DNA from: JBDRHL01 sp043816955
GTDB lineage: Bacteria > Planctomycetota > Phycisphaerae > Sedimentisphaerales > CAYZTY01
Direction of reading: 5' to 3'
Length of the DNA stretch: 35,333 nt
NCBI GenBank assembly: GCA_043816955.1
Contig: JBDRHL010000092.1
Span: 1 to 35,333, forward strand
In this document: piece by piece, positions 7,901-15,869 of the stretch
Position numbering within the stretch: the stretch's first letter is position 1
How the letters are laid out: every line of letters begins with the position of its first letter
Notes under the pieces: model-generated
Database searches by the model: none
Told to the model about the DNA's origin: nothing
Seen by the model: only the letters and a program-made list of their open reading frames with translations
Translations under genes and position numbers: made by a program

Positions 7901-10432
7901 ATGATCTGTAAAAATGGACGCTTACGGCTCTTTTTCCCTTTGATTATTTTCAGGAATAGTAATATAATCTCAGCGGTCAATTTACAGAAAGCCTTGAAAG
8001 AGGATAGATTGAAAAGGTCGATTACGTGGCTATGGAACGTTGATTTTCTGATTCTAATTGGTATCACGGTTTTGTTCATACCGTTTTTTGGACTGAGTTC
8101 GACAATTGATCCTGTGCTAATGCCTCGGTTCTTTCTTTGGTCCCTCATATCATTGGTACTATTTATATCTGTGGCAGTACAAATATACATAAAGCTAAAC
8201 AATCTGGATTGGAGTGTTCTAAAGCGAAGTATTTTCTTGGCTTTTCTTGGATATTTCTTATTTTCCGCAATTTCCTTATTCAAGGCTATTAATATTACAG
8301 AGGGCATATATGAAGTTCTTAAAATCTTCCTGTCTATTGTGTATTTATTTGTTGCGACAATTATTCTGAGTAAAAATAGGAATTACATTTCAATTTTAGT
8401 CAAAGCAGTAATAACTATGGCTACAGTTTTATCTGCACTTAGTATCTATCAATACCTACGATACGATTCTATTGACTGTTGTGCCACAATGGCGAACAAA
8501 AACCAATTATCTTCCGCTCTTTTCTTGACTCTTCCATTTTGTTTGTATGCTGCATTGTCTTTTCATAATTATTGGAAGTTCATAGGCATAATTCCAACGG
8601 TATTAGTACTAATTAATATTTTTTTGCTTCAAACCCGTGCGGTTTGGGTTGGACTTTTCGCGCCGACTGTTCTGACGGTGATTGTTGTTAGCGTTTTTAT
8701 CAGAAGATTGGATATATCGACAAAAACATTTCTTAAAGGATTTATATGTATCACACTGGGATTGATCGTGGCTATCTCAGTCTTTGGCTATTTATATTTA
8801 AGAACCAATTCGATGAATTACCTTGAGAAACGAATTCAATCTATATATTCTGCAAATTATCTATCCAACCAACAACGATTTCATATTTGGCAAATATCAG
8901 GCGAAGCTATCAAAGAAAATTTGATGTTTGGTGTCGGTGCAGGAAACTGGAAAATTGTTATTCCATCCTATGGTTTGGATAAATTGATGTTGAAAGGAGG
9001 GGTTTTTAAAACATCTTTTTTCCAACGTCCACATAATGATTATATCTGGGTGCTGTCTGAGATTGGCATGTTTGGCTTCGCATTTTATTTATCTACTTTT
9101 GGAATGATAATTGTTTACATTTTCAAAATCTTAACCCGGCACTCAAATACAAATGATAAAATACTTTCAATCCTTGTATTCTTTGGTATTATTGGGTATA
9201 TGACAATCTCGTTCTTCAGTTTTCCAAAGGAAAGAATCTTCCATTCAGTGTTTTTACTGTTAATGATGGCAGTCATTATAGCAATCTACCATCAATCCTT
9301 TGGGTATCAGAAAAATGATCCTCGGTTATTTATGCTTGCTCTGGTAGTTCCCTGTCTTTGTTTATTGCTTTTTGCAATATTTATAGGATATACTCGTCTC
9401 AATGCCGAAATTCATACAAAAAGAGCTTTTGCTGCAAGAGAAGCCAAGAATTGGCCATTGGTTATCTCAGAAATCGATAATGGCTATTCTGGTTTTGCGA
9501 CACTGGATCCTATGTCAACACCATTGAAATGGTATCGAGGAGAGGCGAATTTCTTATTGGGTAACATACCACAGGCCCTCAAAGACTATAAACAAGCTTA
9601 TAAGGTATATCCGTATCATATTCACGTGTTGAATAATCTTGCAACTTGTTATGAATTGCAAGGCAACCATGGCCAGGCAATTTATTACTATGGAAAAGCC
9701 TTAAAAATCTTTCCCGAATTTGGAGAAGCCATAACAAATTTATGGGCTACATATTACAACAGCGGCCGTGATGAAAAAGCAAATGAACTTTTATTACATT
9801 ATGATCCAGTTTTAGCCGGTCATTGGACAATGGATGATAATTCGTCCAGCACTGTTGTCATAGATAGCAGTACTCATAGCAATGACGGACAAGCTCAGCG
9901 CTATACCTCCATTCTGCATACTACAGGTATAATTGATGGAGCCTTGAATTTCAATGGTGTGAGTGACTACATAAATTTCGGCGATATAATAATCCTTGAT
10001 TCACGTACTGCGTTGTCGATTGGTTGCTGGATAAATCCAGATATACACAAAGACTGCGACCTTGTGATTAAGAACGGCCCAATTCTGCTGTACATGACAG
10101 CGGATGGAAAAATAAAAGGCAGTGTATATGTTGGCGAGTGGAGTGACACAGTATCTTCTGCCAACTCTGTCCCGATCGGGAAATGGACTCACGTCTTTAT
10201 GACCTACGATAATTCAAATGTCCGTCTTTACATTGACGGTACTTTAAATGACACAAAAACACAAACCGGTACTACACCGAATACACCCGATACCCTGACA
10301 ATTGGCTACGATTTTACAGGTTATTTCAAAGGTGCTATTGATGATGTAAGGATATATCGCAAGTCGTTGTCGGCAGCGGAGATTCGGGCATTGTGTGACA
10401 ATGCAAGAGACATTAATCTCGAAAAACATTAG
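7901..10432 (+). CDS. O-antigen ligase/polymerase-like membrane protein fused to TPR and LamG domains
   Basis: An 843-residue fusion. Residues ~40-490 hold about a dozen hydrophobic segments with a Wzy_C/WaaL-type periplasmic loop: GVGAGNWK (about 343-350) and RPHNDYIWVLSEIGMFG (about 374-390). That domain normally joins or polymerises lipid-linked glycans at the periplasmic face. Residues ~510-635 carry TPR-like helices (ALKDYKQAYKVYP, QAIYYYGKALKIFPEFGEA). Residues ~640-835 form a concanavalin-like LamG domain, starting at AGHWTMDDNSS and ending with DDVRIYRKSLSAAEIRAL, a usual LamG/Laminin_G_3 ending. Base composition is clearly AT-richer than bioA or priA, suggesting transfer. The first ATG lacks a ribosome site; a TTG at 8009 just after AGAGGA may be the true start. 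Confidence 0.85.
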   Translation: MICKNGRLRLFFPLIIFRNSNIISAVNLQKALKEDRLKRSITWLWNVDFLILIGITVLFIPFFGLSSTIDPVLMPRFFLWSLISLVLFISVAVQIYIKLNNLDWSVLKRSIFLAFLGYFLFSAISLFKAINITEGIYEVLKIFLSIVYLFVATIILSKNRNYISILVKAVITMATVLSALSIYQYLRYDSIDCCATMANKNQLSSALFLTLPFCLYAALSFHNYWKFIGIIPTVLVLINIFLLQTRAVWVGLFAPTVLTVIVVSVFIRRLDISTKTFLKGFICITLGLIVAISVFGYLYLRTNSMNYLEKRIQSIYSANYLSNQQRFHIWQISGEAIKENLMFGVGAGNWKIVIPSYGLDKLMLKGGVFKTSFFQRPHNDYIWVLSEIGMFGFAFYLSTFGMIIVYIFKILTRHSNTNDKILSILVFFGIIGYMTISFFSFPKERIFHSVFLLLMMAVIIAIYHQSFGYQKNDPRLFMLALVVPCLCLLLFAIFIGYTRLNAEIHTKRAFAAREAKNWPLVISEIDNGYSGFATLDPMSTPLKWYRGEANFLLGNIPQALKDYKQAYKVYPYHIHVLNNLATCYELQGNHGQAIYYYGKALKIFPEFGEAITNLWATYYNSGRDEKANELLLHYDPVLAGHWTMDDNSSSTVVIDSSTHSNDGQAQRYTSILHTTGIIDGALNFNGVSDYINFGDIIILDSRTALSIGCWINPDIHKDCDLVIKNGPILLYMTADGKIKGSVYVGEWSDTVSSANSVPIGKWTHVFMTYDNSNVRLYIDGTLNDTKTQTGTTPNTPDTLTIGYDFTGYFKGAIDDVRIYRKSLSAAEIRALCDNARDINLEKH

Positions 10433-10494
10433 AGTGAAATAGTCTACTTTACCGATAAGATTTGTAGGGACGCCAATAATTATGGGAGATTACA

Positions 10495-12432
10495 ATGAAA
10501 ACAACTAAAATCGTCTTTTTAATGACAAATGTGCTACTCACCATCTCTGCAACACTGTTTGCACAGACTCTTATCTCCATTGACCCTGATAATGCCATAC
10601 AAGGCCAGAATTTGTCTGTAACCATCACAGGCCAGGATACTCATTTTAAGCAGGGAACAAACACAGGAGTTTGGTTTTCCAGAGGCGGTTCGACCATTAA
10701 TGGAGATTGTCCACCGCACTCCTCCAGCGATACAATATTACCTGCAAATTTTAATATTTCCGTTGATGCTCCGTGCGGCAGTTGGGATGTAAGCGTCTGG
10801 AATAGTATTGATGGGACCTTGACGCTGAGTGATGGATTTACAGTTGTTGGTAATTCACCAGTTCTTGCTTCGATAAGCCCTATCCGTGCTGCGCAAGGCC
10901 AGAGTTTATCCGTTACTATTACAGGGCTGGATACCATTTTTCTGGACGGGATTGGAACAACAGATGTCTGGCTTTCTCAGGGAGTTTTGACTATTAACGC
11001 AAGTGGTTATTCAGCCTTCAGCAATACGTCATTATCTGCAGATTTTGATATTCCCGCTGATGCTGTGTGCGGCTTTTGGGACGTAAGCGTGGATGATTAT
11101 TATGACGGGACGTTAACACTATCCAATGTCTTTCTGATTAAGATTAACTTTGATGTGTGGTATGTTGACAATGATGCACCAAATGACCCGGCCCCGAACA
11201 ATCCTGACATTAGTGACCCATTGGAAGATGGGTCTGCAGAGCATCCCTTTGACGCAATTCAGGAAGCGATTGATTGGGCGTACAATGGCGAGACGGTTAT
11301 AGTTTTGGAAGGCACTTATACTGGCACAGGCAATCAGAATATCGACTTTTTAGGCAAGGCTATTACAGTCCGCAGCACTGACCCGAGCGCCCCTTGCGTA
11401 GTTGAAGCAACAATTATTGACTGTGAGTTAAGCGGACGTGGATTTTACTTCCACAGTGGTGAAAATAATGATTCTTTAGTAAGTGGTTTAACTATTCTTA
11501 ACGGATATGCCTCTAACGGCGGTGGAATTTATTGTTCGGGTAGCGCTCCGACTATTAGTCATTGTATAATCAAAAACAATGAAGCAAGCAGTGGCGGTGG
11601 CATTTGCTCAGACGGAGAGGCTACAGGACAATCATTGGCATTAATCGATTGTATTATAGCCGAAAATATAGCAGAGGAAGGCGGGGGAATATATTATCGC
11701 AACAACATTCCTTTGATTAAGAATTGTGTAATTGCGGGCAATTATGCCTTTGGTACTTCTTACGCCTACGGTGGTGGAGTTAGTCTTTTTAATAGCGACC
11801 TTAGTATTATAAATTCTACCATAGTGGGCAATATTGCCGAGCAATATGGTGGCGCTATAGACTGTGATAGTAGCAATGTGACAATTAGTAACTGTATTTT
11901 CTGGAACAATGATGCTCTCTGGGGTGATGCTCTTTACCTATGGGAAGAAAGCACACTGGCTGTTGAATATAGTGACATTGAAGGTAGTCAGAATAGTATA
12001 CACGCTGCGTCAGGCAGTAGCGTCAATTGGGGGGCAGGTATGATAGATACCTATCCGCATTTCGCTGTGGATGGATACTGGGATTGGGGTGATTGGGTCG
12101 ATGGTGATTACCATCTTAAATCTGACGCTGGGCGGTGGACAGGAACAGGATGGGTGCTTGACGGTGTTAATAGCCCATGCATTGATGTTGGCGACCCCTG
12201 CGCCCCAGTTGGTGTCGAACCAAATCCTAATGGTGGCAGAATAAATATGGGTGCTTATGGTGGGACAGCAGAGGCCAGCAAATCTCCCTCCGGAACAATT
12301 GAGCCTGTATGCACAGGGGAAATTCCTGGTGATGCAAATGGCGATTGTAAAATTGATTTTGAAGATTTTGCCATAATGGCTGAACACTGGCTCGAATGCA
12401 ACCTTGACCCCCTCGAAGCCTGCTGGGAATAA
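10495..12432 (+). CDS. Secreted right-handed beta-helix protein with IPT-like repeats and dockerin-like tail
   Basis: A 645-residue exported protein. A signal peptide (about residues 1-23, cut after LFA) is followed by two similar repeats of about 97 residues (from LISIDPDNAIQGQNLSVTITG and ASISPIRAAQGQSLSVTITG). These resemble the IPT/TIG-type modules seen in many surface proteins. Residues ~222-500 read as a parallel beta-helix: FDAIQEAIDWA, then turns such as GGGIYCSG, NNEASSGGGI and AEEGGGIYYR, as in pectate-lyase-like folds. The C-terminus (about 609-640) is one dockerin-like calcium loop, GDANGDCKIDFEDFAIMAEH, ending in WLEC. No catalytic residues are assigned. A GGGAGA ribosome site precedes the ATG. 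It follows the LamG fusion by 62 bases and shares its AT-rich composition. Confidence 0.85.
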   Translation: MKTTKIVFLMTNVLLTISATLFAQTLISIDPDNAIQGQNLSVTITGQDTHFKQGTNTGVWFSRGGSTINGDCPPHSSSDTILPANFNISVDAPCGSWDVSVWNSIDGTLTLSDGFTVVGNSPVLASISPIRAAQGQSLSVTITGLDTIFLDGIGTTDVWLSQGVLTINASGYSAFSNTSLSADFDIPADAVCGFWDVSVDDYYDGTLTLSNVFLIKINFDVWYVDNDAPNDPAPNNPDISDPLEDGSAEHPFDAIQEAIDWAYNGETVIVLEGTYTGTGNQNIDFLGKAITVRSTDPSAPCVVEATIIDCELSGRGFYFHSGENNDSLVSGLTILNGYASNGGGIYCSGSAPTISHCIIKNNEASSGGGICSDGEATGQSLALIDCIIAENIAEEGGGIYYRNNIPLIKNCVIAGNYAFGTSYAYGGGVSLFNSDLSIINSTIVGNIAEQYGGAIDCDSSNVTISNCIFWNNDALWGDALYLWEESTLAVEYSDIEGSQNSIHAASGSSVNWGAGMIDTYPHFAVDGYWDWGDWVDGDYHLKSDAGRWTGTGWVLDGVNSPCIDVGDPCAPVGVEPNPNGGRINMGAYGGTAEASKSPSGTIEPVCTGEIPGDANGDCKIDFEDFAIMAEHWLECNLDPLEACWE

Positions 12433-12603
12433 AACGCCATACTACTGCTCTGCCTCTAATCAAACGTAAGCGCTCGGTGAACAAAAGACGAAATCACAGT
12501 ACCCAGTTTCAGCCGTTATGTTCAATGCCTGTGTCTCCCCTTTTTTGTTCGGGGGCTTATCCGTCTCTCCGAAGGAGATAACCTCCAGACTCTAGACTCA
12601 GGA

Positions 12604-12690
12604 CTACTGACTCCAACCCCCCAACCTCTTTTCAAACAATTCCCGCAGGTCCGCAAAATCGTTACAACCGTTAAACTCGTTATATCTTAA
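12604..12690 (-). pseudogene. Possible gene-tail remnant (25-residue coherent reading)
   Basis: Read leftwards to a TAG at 12604-12606, one frame gives VLRYNEFNGCNDFADLRELF followed by EKRLGGWSQ, which has normal protein character. There is no start codon upstream, only T-rich sequence. It could be the tail of a deleted gene or chance. No family is recognised. Confidence 0.2.
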
Positions 12691-12789
12691 CACGAAAAAA
12701 AACGAAAAAATGGTACAAAAGTAGTACAAAACTGGGTAAGAATTGGGTAAAAAGTAGCACACTTTTCGCAAAAAATGACCCAAAAATCC

Positions 12790-12960
12790 AAAAAATTCAC
12801 GCTATTTTAATGCCCAACCCTCAATATCCGCCCAAAAACAAACTTTTCCCCCTTGAAAACCAACCCAAAAATCCCCAATTCCCGACCAAATTTTCCACAT
12901 AACTCCCCCCGCGCAGCCCTTCCGATTGTTCCACAAGACACAAAACCACCGCCCAATTGC
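12790..12960 (+). terminator. Candidate Rho-utilisation (rut) region upstream of priA
   Basis: In about 170 bases the plus strand has many C (often as CC or YC) and, by rough count, fewer than one in ten bases is G, with no strong hairpin. Such C-over-G bubbles are the known hallmark of Rho loading sites in nascent RNA. The position, after the beta-helix gene and just before priA, fits a Rho-dependent terminator or attenuator. This is inference from composition. Confidence 0.35.
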
Positions 12961-12983
12961 CCTTTTGATTGTGTGATGCTAAG

Positions 12984-15368
12984 ATGTCTCTGCATATGAA
13001 AAAATTTGCGACAAAAACCCTGTTTGAACGCACCGAGTTGGATGAGCCAACCCCTGAACATATAATCCGCGTCGTCTTCGAATCAGCGGTCGATGCCAGC
13101 TTCGATTACGCGGTCGATGAGGAATTATGGCCCATACACACCGGCCAGCGGGTCGAAGTCCCTTTCGGCAGAAGCAATAAGCACCAGCAAGGCTATTGCA
13201 TCGCTGATGACGTGCCGAAAGAATCATCCTTTGCAGGCAGGCCGGGCACCGCGAAACTCAAAAAGGTAATCCGCGTAATTGACAAAGAGCCCCTTATCAG
13301 CAAAGACCTGATGTCCCTGGCAGAATGGATCAGCAGATACTACGTTTGCCCGCTCGGCCAGGTCCTCGCTGCGATGCTCCCCGCCGCCGTTAAAAAAGGA
13401 ATCGGAGTAAAAAAGGAAAAACTCCTCTATCTAGCCGACGACTATAGCCTGCTCACTGCCCAGATACGGGGCAGAAAGCAAAAGCAGATCATTCAGGCAC
13501 TCGAGTCTCAAACAGCCCTGAGCGCCGAATCCGCTGTTTCCACGGAAGATATTCTCTCAAAAGCCCGGTCATCTTCAGTGCCGCTCAAACGTCTTATCGA
13601 AAATCATATTATCAGGGTCGTCGAAAAAACCATCCTCAAAGCCCTGCCCGCGATACCACAGGAATTTATCCTCAAAGCCGACAAGGTCATATTGAACAAA
13701 GATCAGCAGACAGCACTGGATTATATCGACTCGCAGATACAGTCAAACCGATTCGGCGTAACCGTTCTGCACGGCGTTAGTGACAGCGGCAAGACCGAAG
13801 TCTACATCCGCGCGATCAATACCGCCCTTAGTCAGGGTAAAGCCGCGATAGTCCTCGTGCCCGAAATCGCATTAACCGCCCAGACGGTTCAGCACTTCAG
13901 CGCCCGCTTCGAAAATATTGCCGTTATGCATTCAGGCCTCACAGCAACCCAGCGAAACGCCCAGTGGCAGAGCATAAAATCCAGCCAGGCAAATGTCATA
14001 ATAGGCGCTCGCTCAGCCGTATTTGCACCGGCAGAAAACCTGGGCCTTATCATAGTGGACGAGGAGCACGAGCCCTCCTATAAGCAGGAAACCGCTCCCC
14101 GGTATAACGCCCGCGATGTAGCGATAAAACGCGCCCAGCTTGCCCATGCGCACTGCGTGCTCGGCTCGGCAACCCCGTCGCTGGAAACCTGGCTGAACTG
14201 TCGAAAACACAAATATTTCAATCTCGTCAGCCTGCCCAAGCGGGTAATGGACCTGCCGGGCCCTTCGATGAAACTTATAGACATGCGTGGTCCGGACCCA
14301 TCCTGGCGCCGCGGCAATTTGATCAGTCCTGCTCTTGAATCCGAACTACATAGCGTGCTTGAAAAAGGCCGGCAGGCAATTCTGCTTCTCAACCGGCGAG
14401 GATATAGCAGCATTGTATTATGCTCAAGCTGCAAATATGCCCTGCATTGTCCGAACTGTGACGCCGCCCTTCGATTCCATAAAGTATCTCTGCCGGGCCG
14501 ATCTGCCATGAGCCCCCGCCATACCGTCAGCGGCAGACATATTCAAAGCGGATATGCAATCTGCCATTATTGTCTTCGCAGAACACTTGTCCCCCAAAAT
14601 TGCCCGCTCTGCCGTCAACCGATGATAATGCTTGGCATAGGCTCCCAGAAACTAACTGAGGAAGTGAAAAAAAAATTCCCCGGAACTGTGGTCACACGCG
14701 TCGACAGCGACTCAATGCAGTCAACAAACTACTACGAAGTCCTCCACGATTTCGCCCAGGGCAAAATTAACATACTCGCCGGAACCCAGATGCTCGCCAA
14801 AGGACTTCACTTCCCCAATGTTACACTGGTGGGAATCATAAGTGCAGAAACAAGCCTGTGCCTGCCGGACTTCAGGGCTAATGAAAGAACATACCAGCTT
14901 ATTTGCCAGGCGGCAGGCCGGGCGGGCAGGTCCGCAAAAGGCGGCAAAGTTCTTATCCAGACGTTCCTGCCCGATCAGCCCGTGATCCGCTTTGCCCTTC
15001 ACCAGGACTATAACGGCTTCATCGAAGAAGAACTGAAACATCGCAGAAACTGTAATCTGCCGCCTTATTGGCGTCTCGCAGTGGTCGAATTGCGGGACAT
15101 GAAATTTGAAAAGCTCTCCGCCGCTGTCCAGGCAATGCGGCAGCAAATCGATCGAATAATACAAAAGGAGAATCTTGAAGCGGTTGTCCGCGGCCCGCTT
15201 GAGCCTGTTATAAGCAGGATTCAGCGTTTTCACCGCATCCAGATCATAATCCAGGCCCCCTGTGCACAGATCCTTCAGCAGCTTTTCACCTCTGTCCGCA
15301 ACGAAAAGCCCATCCGGCCGGCTGTGAGAGTCGCCATAGACATCGACCCGGTAAACAACATCGGCTGA
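12984..15368 (+). CDS. priA: Primosomal replication restart helicase PriA
   Basis: A 3'-5' helicase that reloads the replicative helicase at collapsed forks. The N-terminal 3'-DNA-binding domain includes FDYAVDEELWPIHTGQRVEV and PFGRSNKHQQGYC. The helicase core has Walker A GVSDSGKTEVY (about residue 264), DEEHEPSYKQ (about 358) and LGSATPSLETW. The zinc domain (about 480-545) contains eight cysteines in CxxC pairs: CSSC, CPNC, CHYC and CPLC. GTQMLAKGLHFPNVTLVGI and QAAGRAGR follow. Length of about 794 is normal. The second and third CxxC pairs are separated by a Ser/Arg/His-rich insert some 20 residues longer than in typical PriA. The start is uncertain: TTG 12969, ATG 12984 and ATG 12996 are in frame, none with a strong ribosome site. 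Confidence 0.94.
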   Translation: MSLHMKKFATKTLFERTELDEPTPEHIIRVVFESAVDASFDYAVDEELWPIHTGQRVEVPFGRSNKHQQGYCIADDVPKESSFAGRPGTAKLKKVIRVIDKEPLISKDLMSLAEWISRYYVCPLGQVLAAMLPAAVKKGIGVKKEKLLYLADDYSLLTAQIRGRKQKQIIQALESQTALSAESAVSTEDILSKARSSSVPLKRLIENHIIRVVEKTILKALPAIPQEFILKADKVILNKDQQTALDYIDSQIQSNRFGVTVLHGVSDSGKTEVYIRAINTALSQGKAAIVLVPEIALTAQTVQHFSARFENIAVMHSGLTATQRNAQWQSIKSSQANVIIGARSAVFAPAENLGLIIVDEEHEPSYKQETAPRYNARDVAIKRAQLAHAHCVLGSATPSLETWLNCRKHKYFNLVSLPKRVMDLPGPSMKLIDMRGPDPSWRRGNLISPALESELHSVLEKGRQAILLLNRRGYSSIVLCSSCKYALHCPNCDAALRFHKVSLPGRSAMSPRHTVSGRHIQSGYAICHYCLRRTLVPQNCPLCRQPMIMLGIGSQKLTEEVKKKFPGTVVTRVDSDSMQSTNYYEVLHDFAQGKINILAGTQMLAKGLHFPNVTLVGIISAETSLCLPDFRANERTYQLICQAAGRAGRSAKGGKVLIQTFLPDQPVIRFALHQDYNGFIEEELKHRRNCNLPPYWRLAVVELRDMKFEKLSAAVQAMRQQIDRIIQKENLEAVVRGPLEPVISRIQRFHRIQIIIQAPCAQILQQLFTSVRNEKPIRPAVRVAIDIDPVNNIG

Positions 15369-15395
15369 TGAGGGGAAAAAAATTTATTTTTGTAG

Positions 15396-15424
15396 TTGAC
15401 GGGGGCATTGTGGGTTGATATACT
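15396..15424 (+). promoter_or_regulatory. Near-consensus sigma-70-like promoter of the GntR/ABC operon
   Basis: TTGACG (-35) and TATACT (-10) are spaced by exactly 17 bases. A start near 15431 gives a leader of about 31 bases before the chosen regulator ATG, with a GGTGG ribosome site. The -10 element overlaps the left arm of a palindrome, described separately. Confidence 0.75.
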
Positions 15425-15448
15425 TGTACTAGTTGAAGTAGCACAAGT
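15422..15448. promoter_or_regulatory. 27-bp palindromic operator overlapping -10 and start site
   Basis: The left arm ACTTGTACTAGTT and right arm AAGTAGCACAAGT flank a central G. The right arm's reverse complement matches the left at 11 of 13 positions, including a perfect ACTTGT/ACAAGT outer block. Placed over the end of the -10 hexamer and the predicted start, it is where a dimeric repressor would block transcription. The first gene downstream encodes a GntR dimer, so autoregulation is the natural inference. Confidence 0.65.
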
Positions 15449-15461
15449 ATGGTGGTTGCTT

Positions 15462-15869
15462 ATGCAGTTTAATATAGATAATAGTTCCGGCAGGGCCGTT
15501 TATCAGCAGATAATCGACCAGATCAAACGTGACATAGCGATGGGAAAACTGCTCGCCGGAGAAAAACTGCCGACAGTGCGGGAACTGGCTGTTCAACTGG
15601 TGATCAATCCGAATACGATAGCCAAAGCATACAGGCAGCTTGAGCAGGAGGGCATAATAACCACCCGGCCGGGAGCCGGGGCGTTTGTCGCCCAGATGAG
15701 CAGCAATCTCAGCAGGGCGGTAAAAAAGAAAATGATTTGCGAGCGGCTGGAACTTGCCGCTGTGGAAGCAATTCACATGCAGATTGACAAAAAAACCTTT
15801 GGTGAGTGGTTTGAAAACGTCCTGAAAAAATTCAAATTCAGCCAGGATCAGGGGAAATCAAATGAATAA
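15462..15869 (+). CDS. GntR-family transcriptional regulator, YtrA subfamily
   Basis: A 135-residue repressor-like protein. The winged helix-turn-helix covers about residues 14-75: AVYQQIIDQIKRDIAMGKLL, GEKLPTVRELAVQL, NPNTIAKAYRQLEQEGII and TTRPGAGAFVA are typical GntR sequences. The remaining C-terminal part is only about 60 residues, the size of YtrA-type dimerisation helices rather than FadR or HutC effector domains. YtrA members usually head operons for ABC-2 type transporters, as here. The ATG at 15462 is chosen for its GGTGG ribosome site; a longer reading would begin inside the promoter. The stop overlaps the ABC ATPase start by 8 bases (ATGAATAA), implying coupled translation. Confidence 0.9.
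   Translation: MQFNIDNSSGRAVYQQIIDQIKRDIAMGKLLAGEKLPTVRELAVQLVINPNTIAKAYRQLEQEGIITTRPGAGAFVAQMSSNLSRAVKKKMICERLELAAVEAIHMQIDKKTFGEWFENVLKKFKFSQDQGKSNE

Larger units (their letters stand above)
12433..12983. other. Long non-coding gap before priA with a C-rich, G-poor second half
   Basis: About 550 bases without a convincing gene. It holds a short CTC/GAC-rich run (about 12583-12615), near-direct repeats around 12710-12760 (two GGGTAA, two AAAGTAG) and a possible coding remnant on the minus strand. From about 12790 the plus strand is rich in C and A and very poor in G. See the separate rut-like entry. Confidence 0.6.

Noticed and set aside
12583..12615. GACTC/CTAGACTC-rich run as a possible repeat array
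   Set aside because: The units are irregular and few, with no spacers, so it is neither CRISPR nor a clear tandem repeat.
12888..12900. TTTTCCACA resembles a DnaA box upstream of priA
   Set aside because: A single match in a C-rich gap, with no cluster or unwinding region, does not support an origin.
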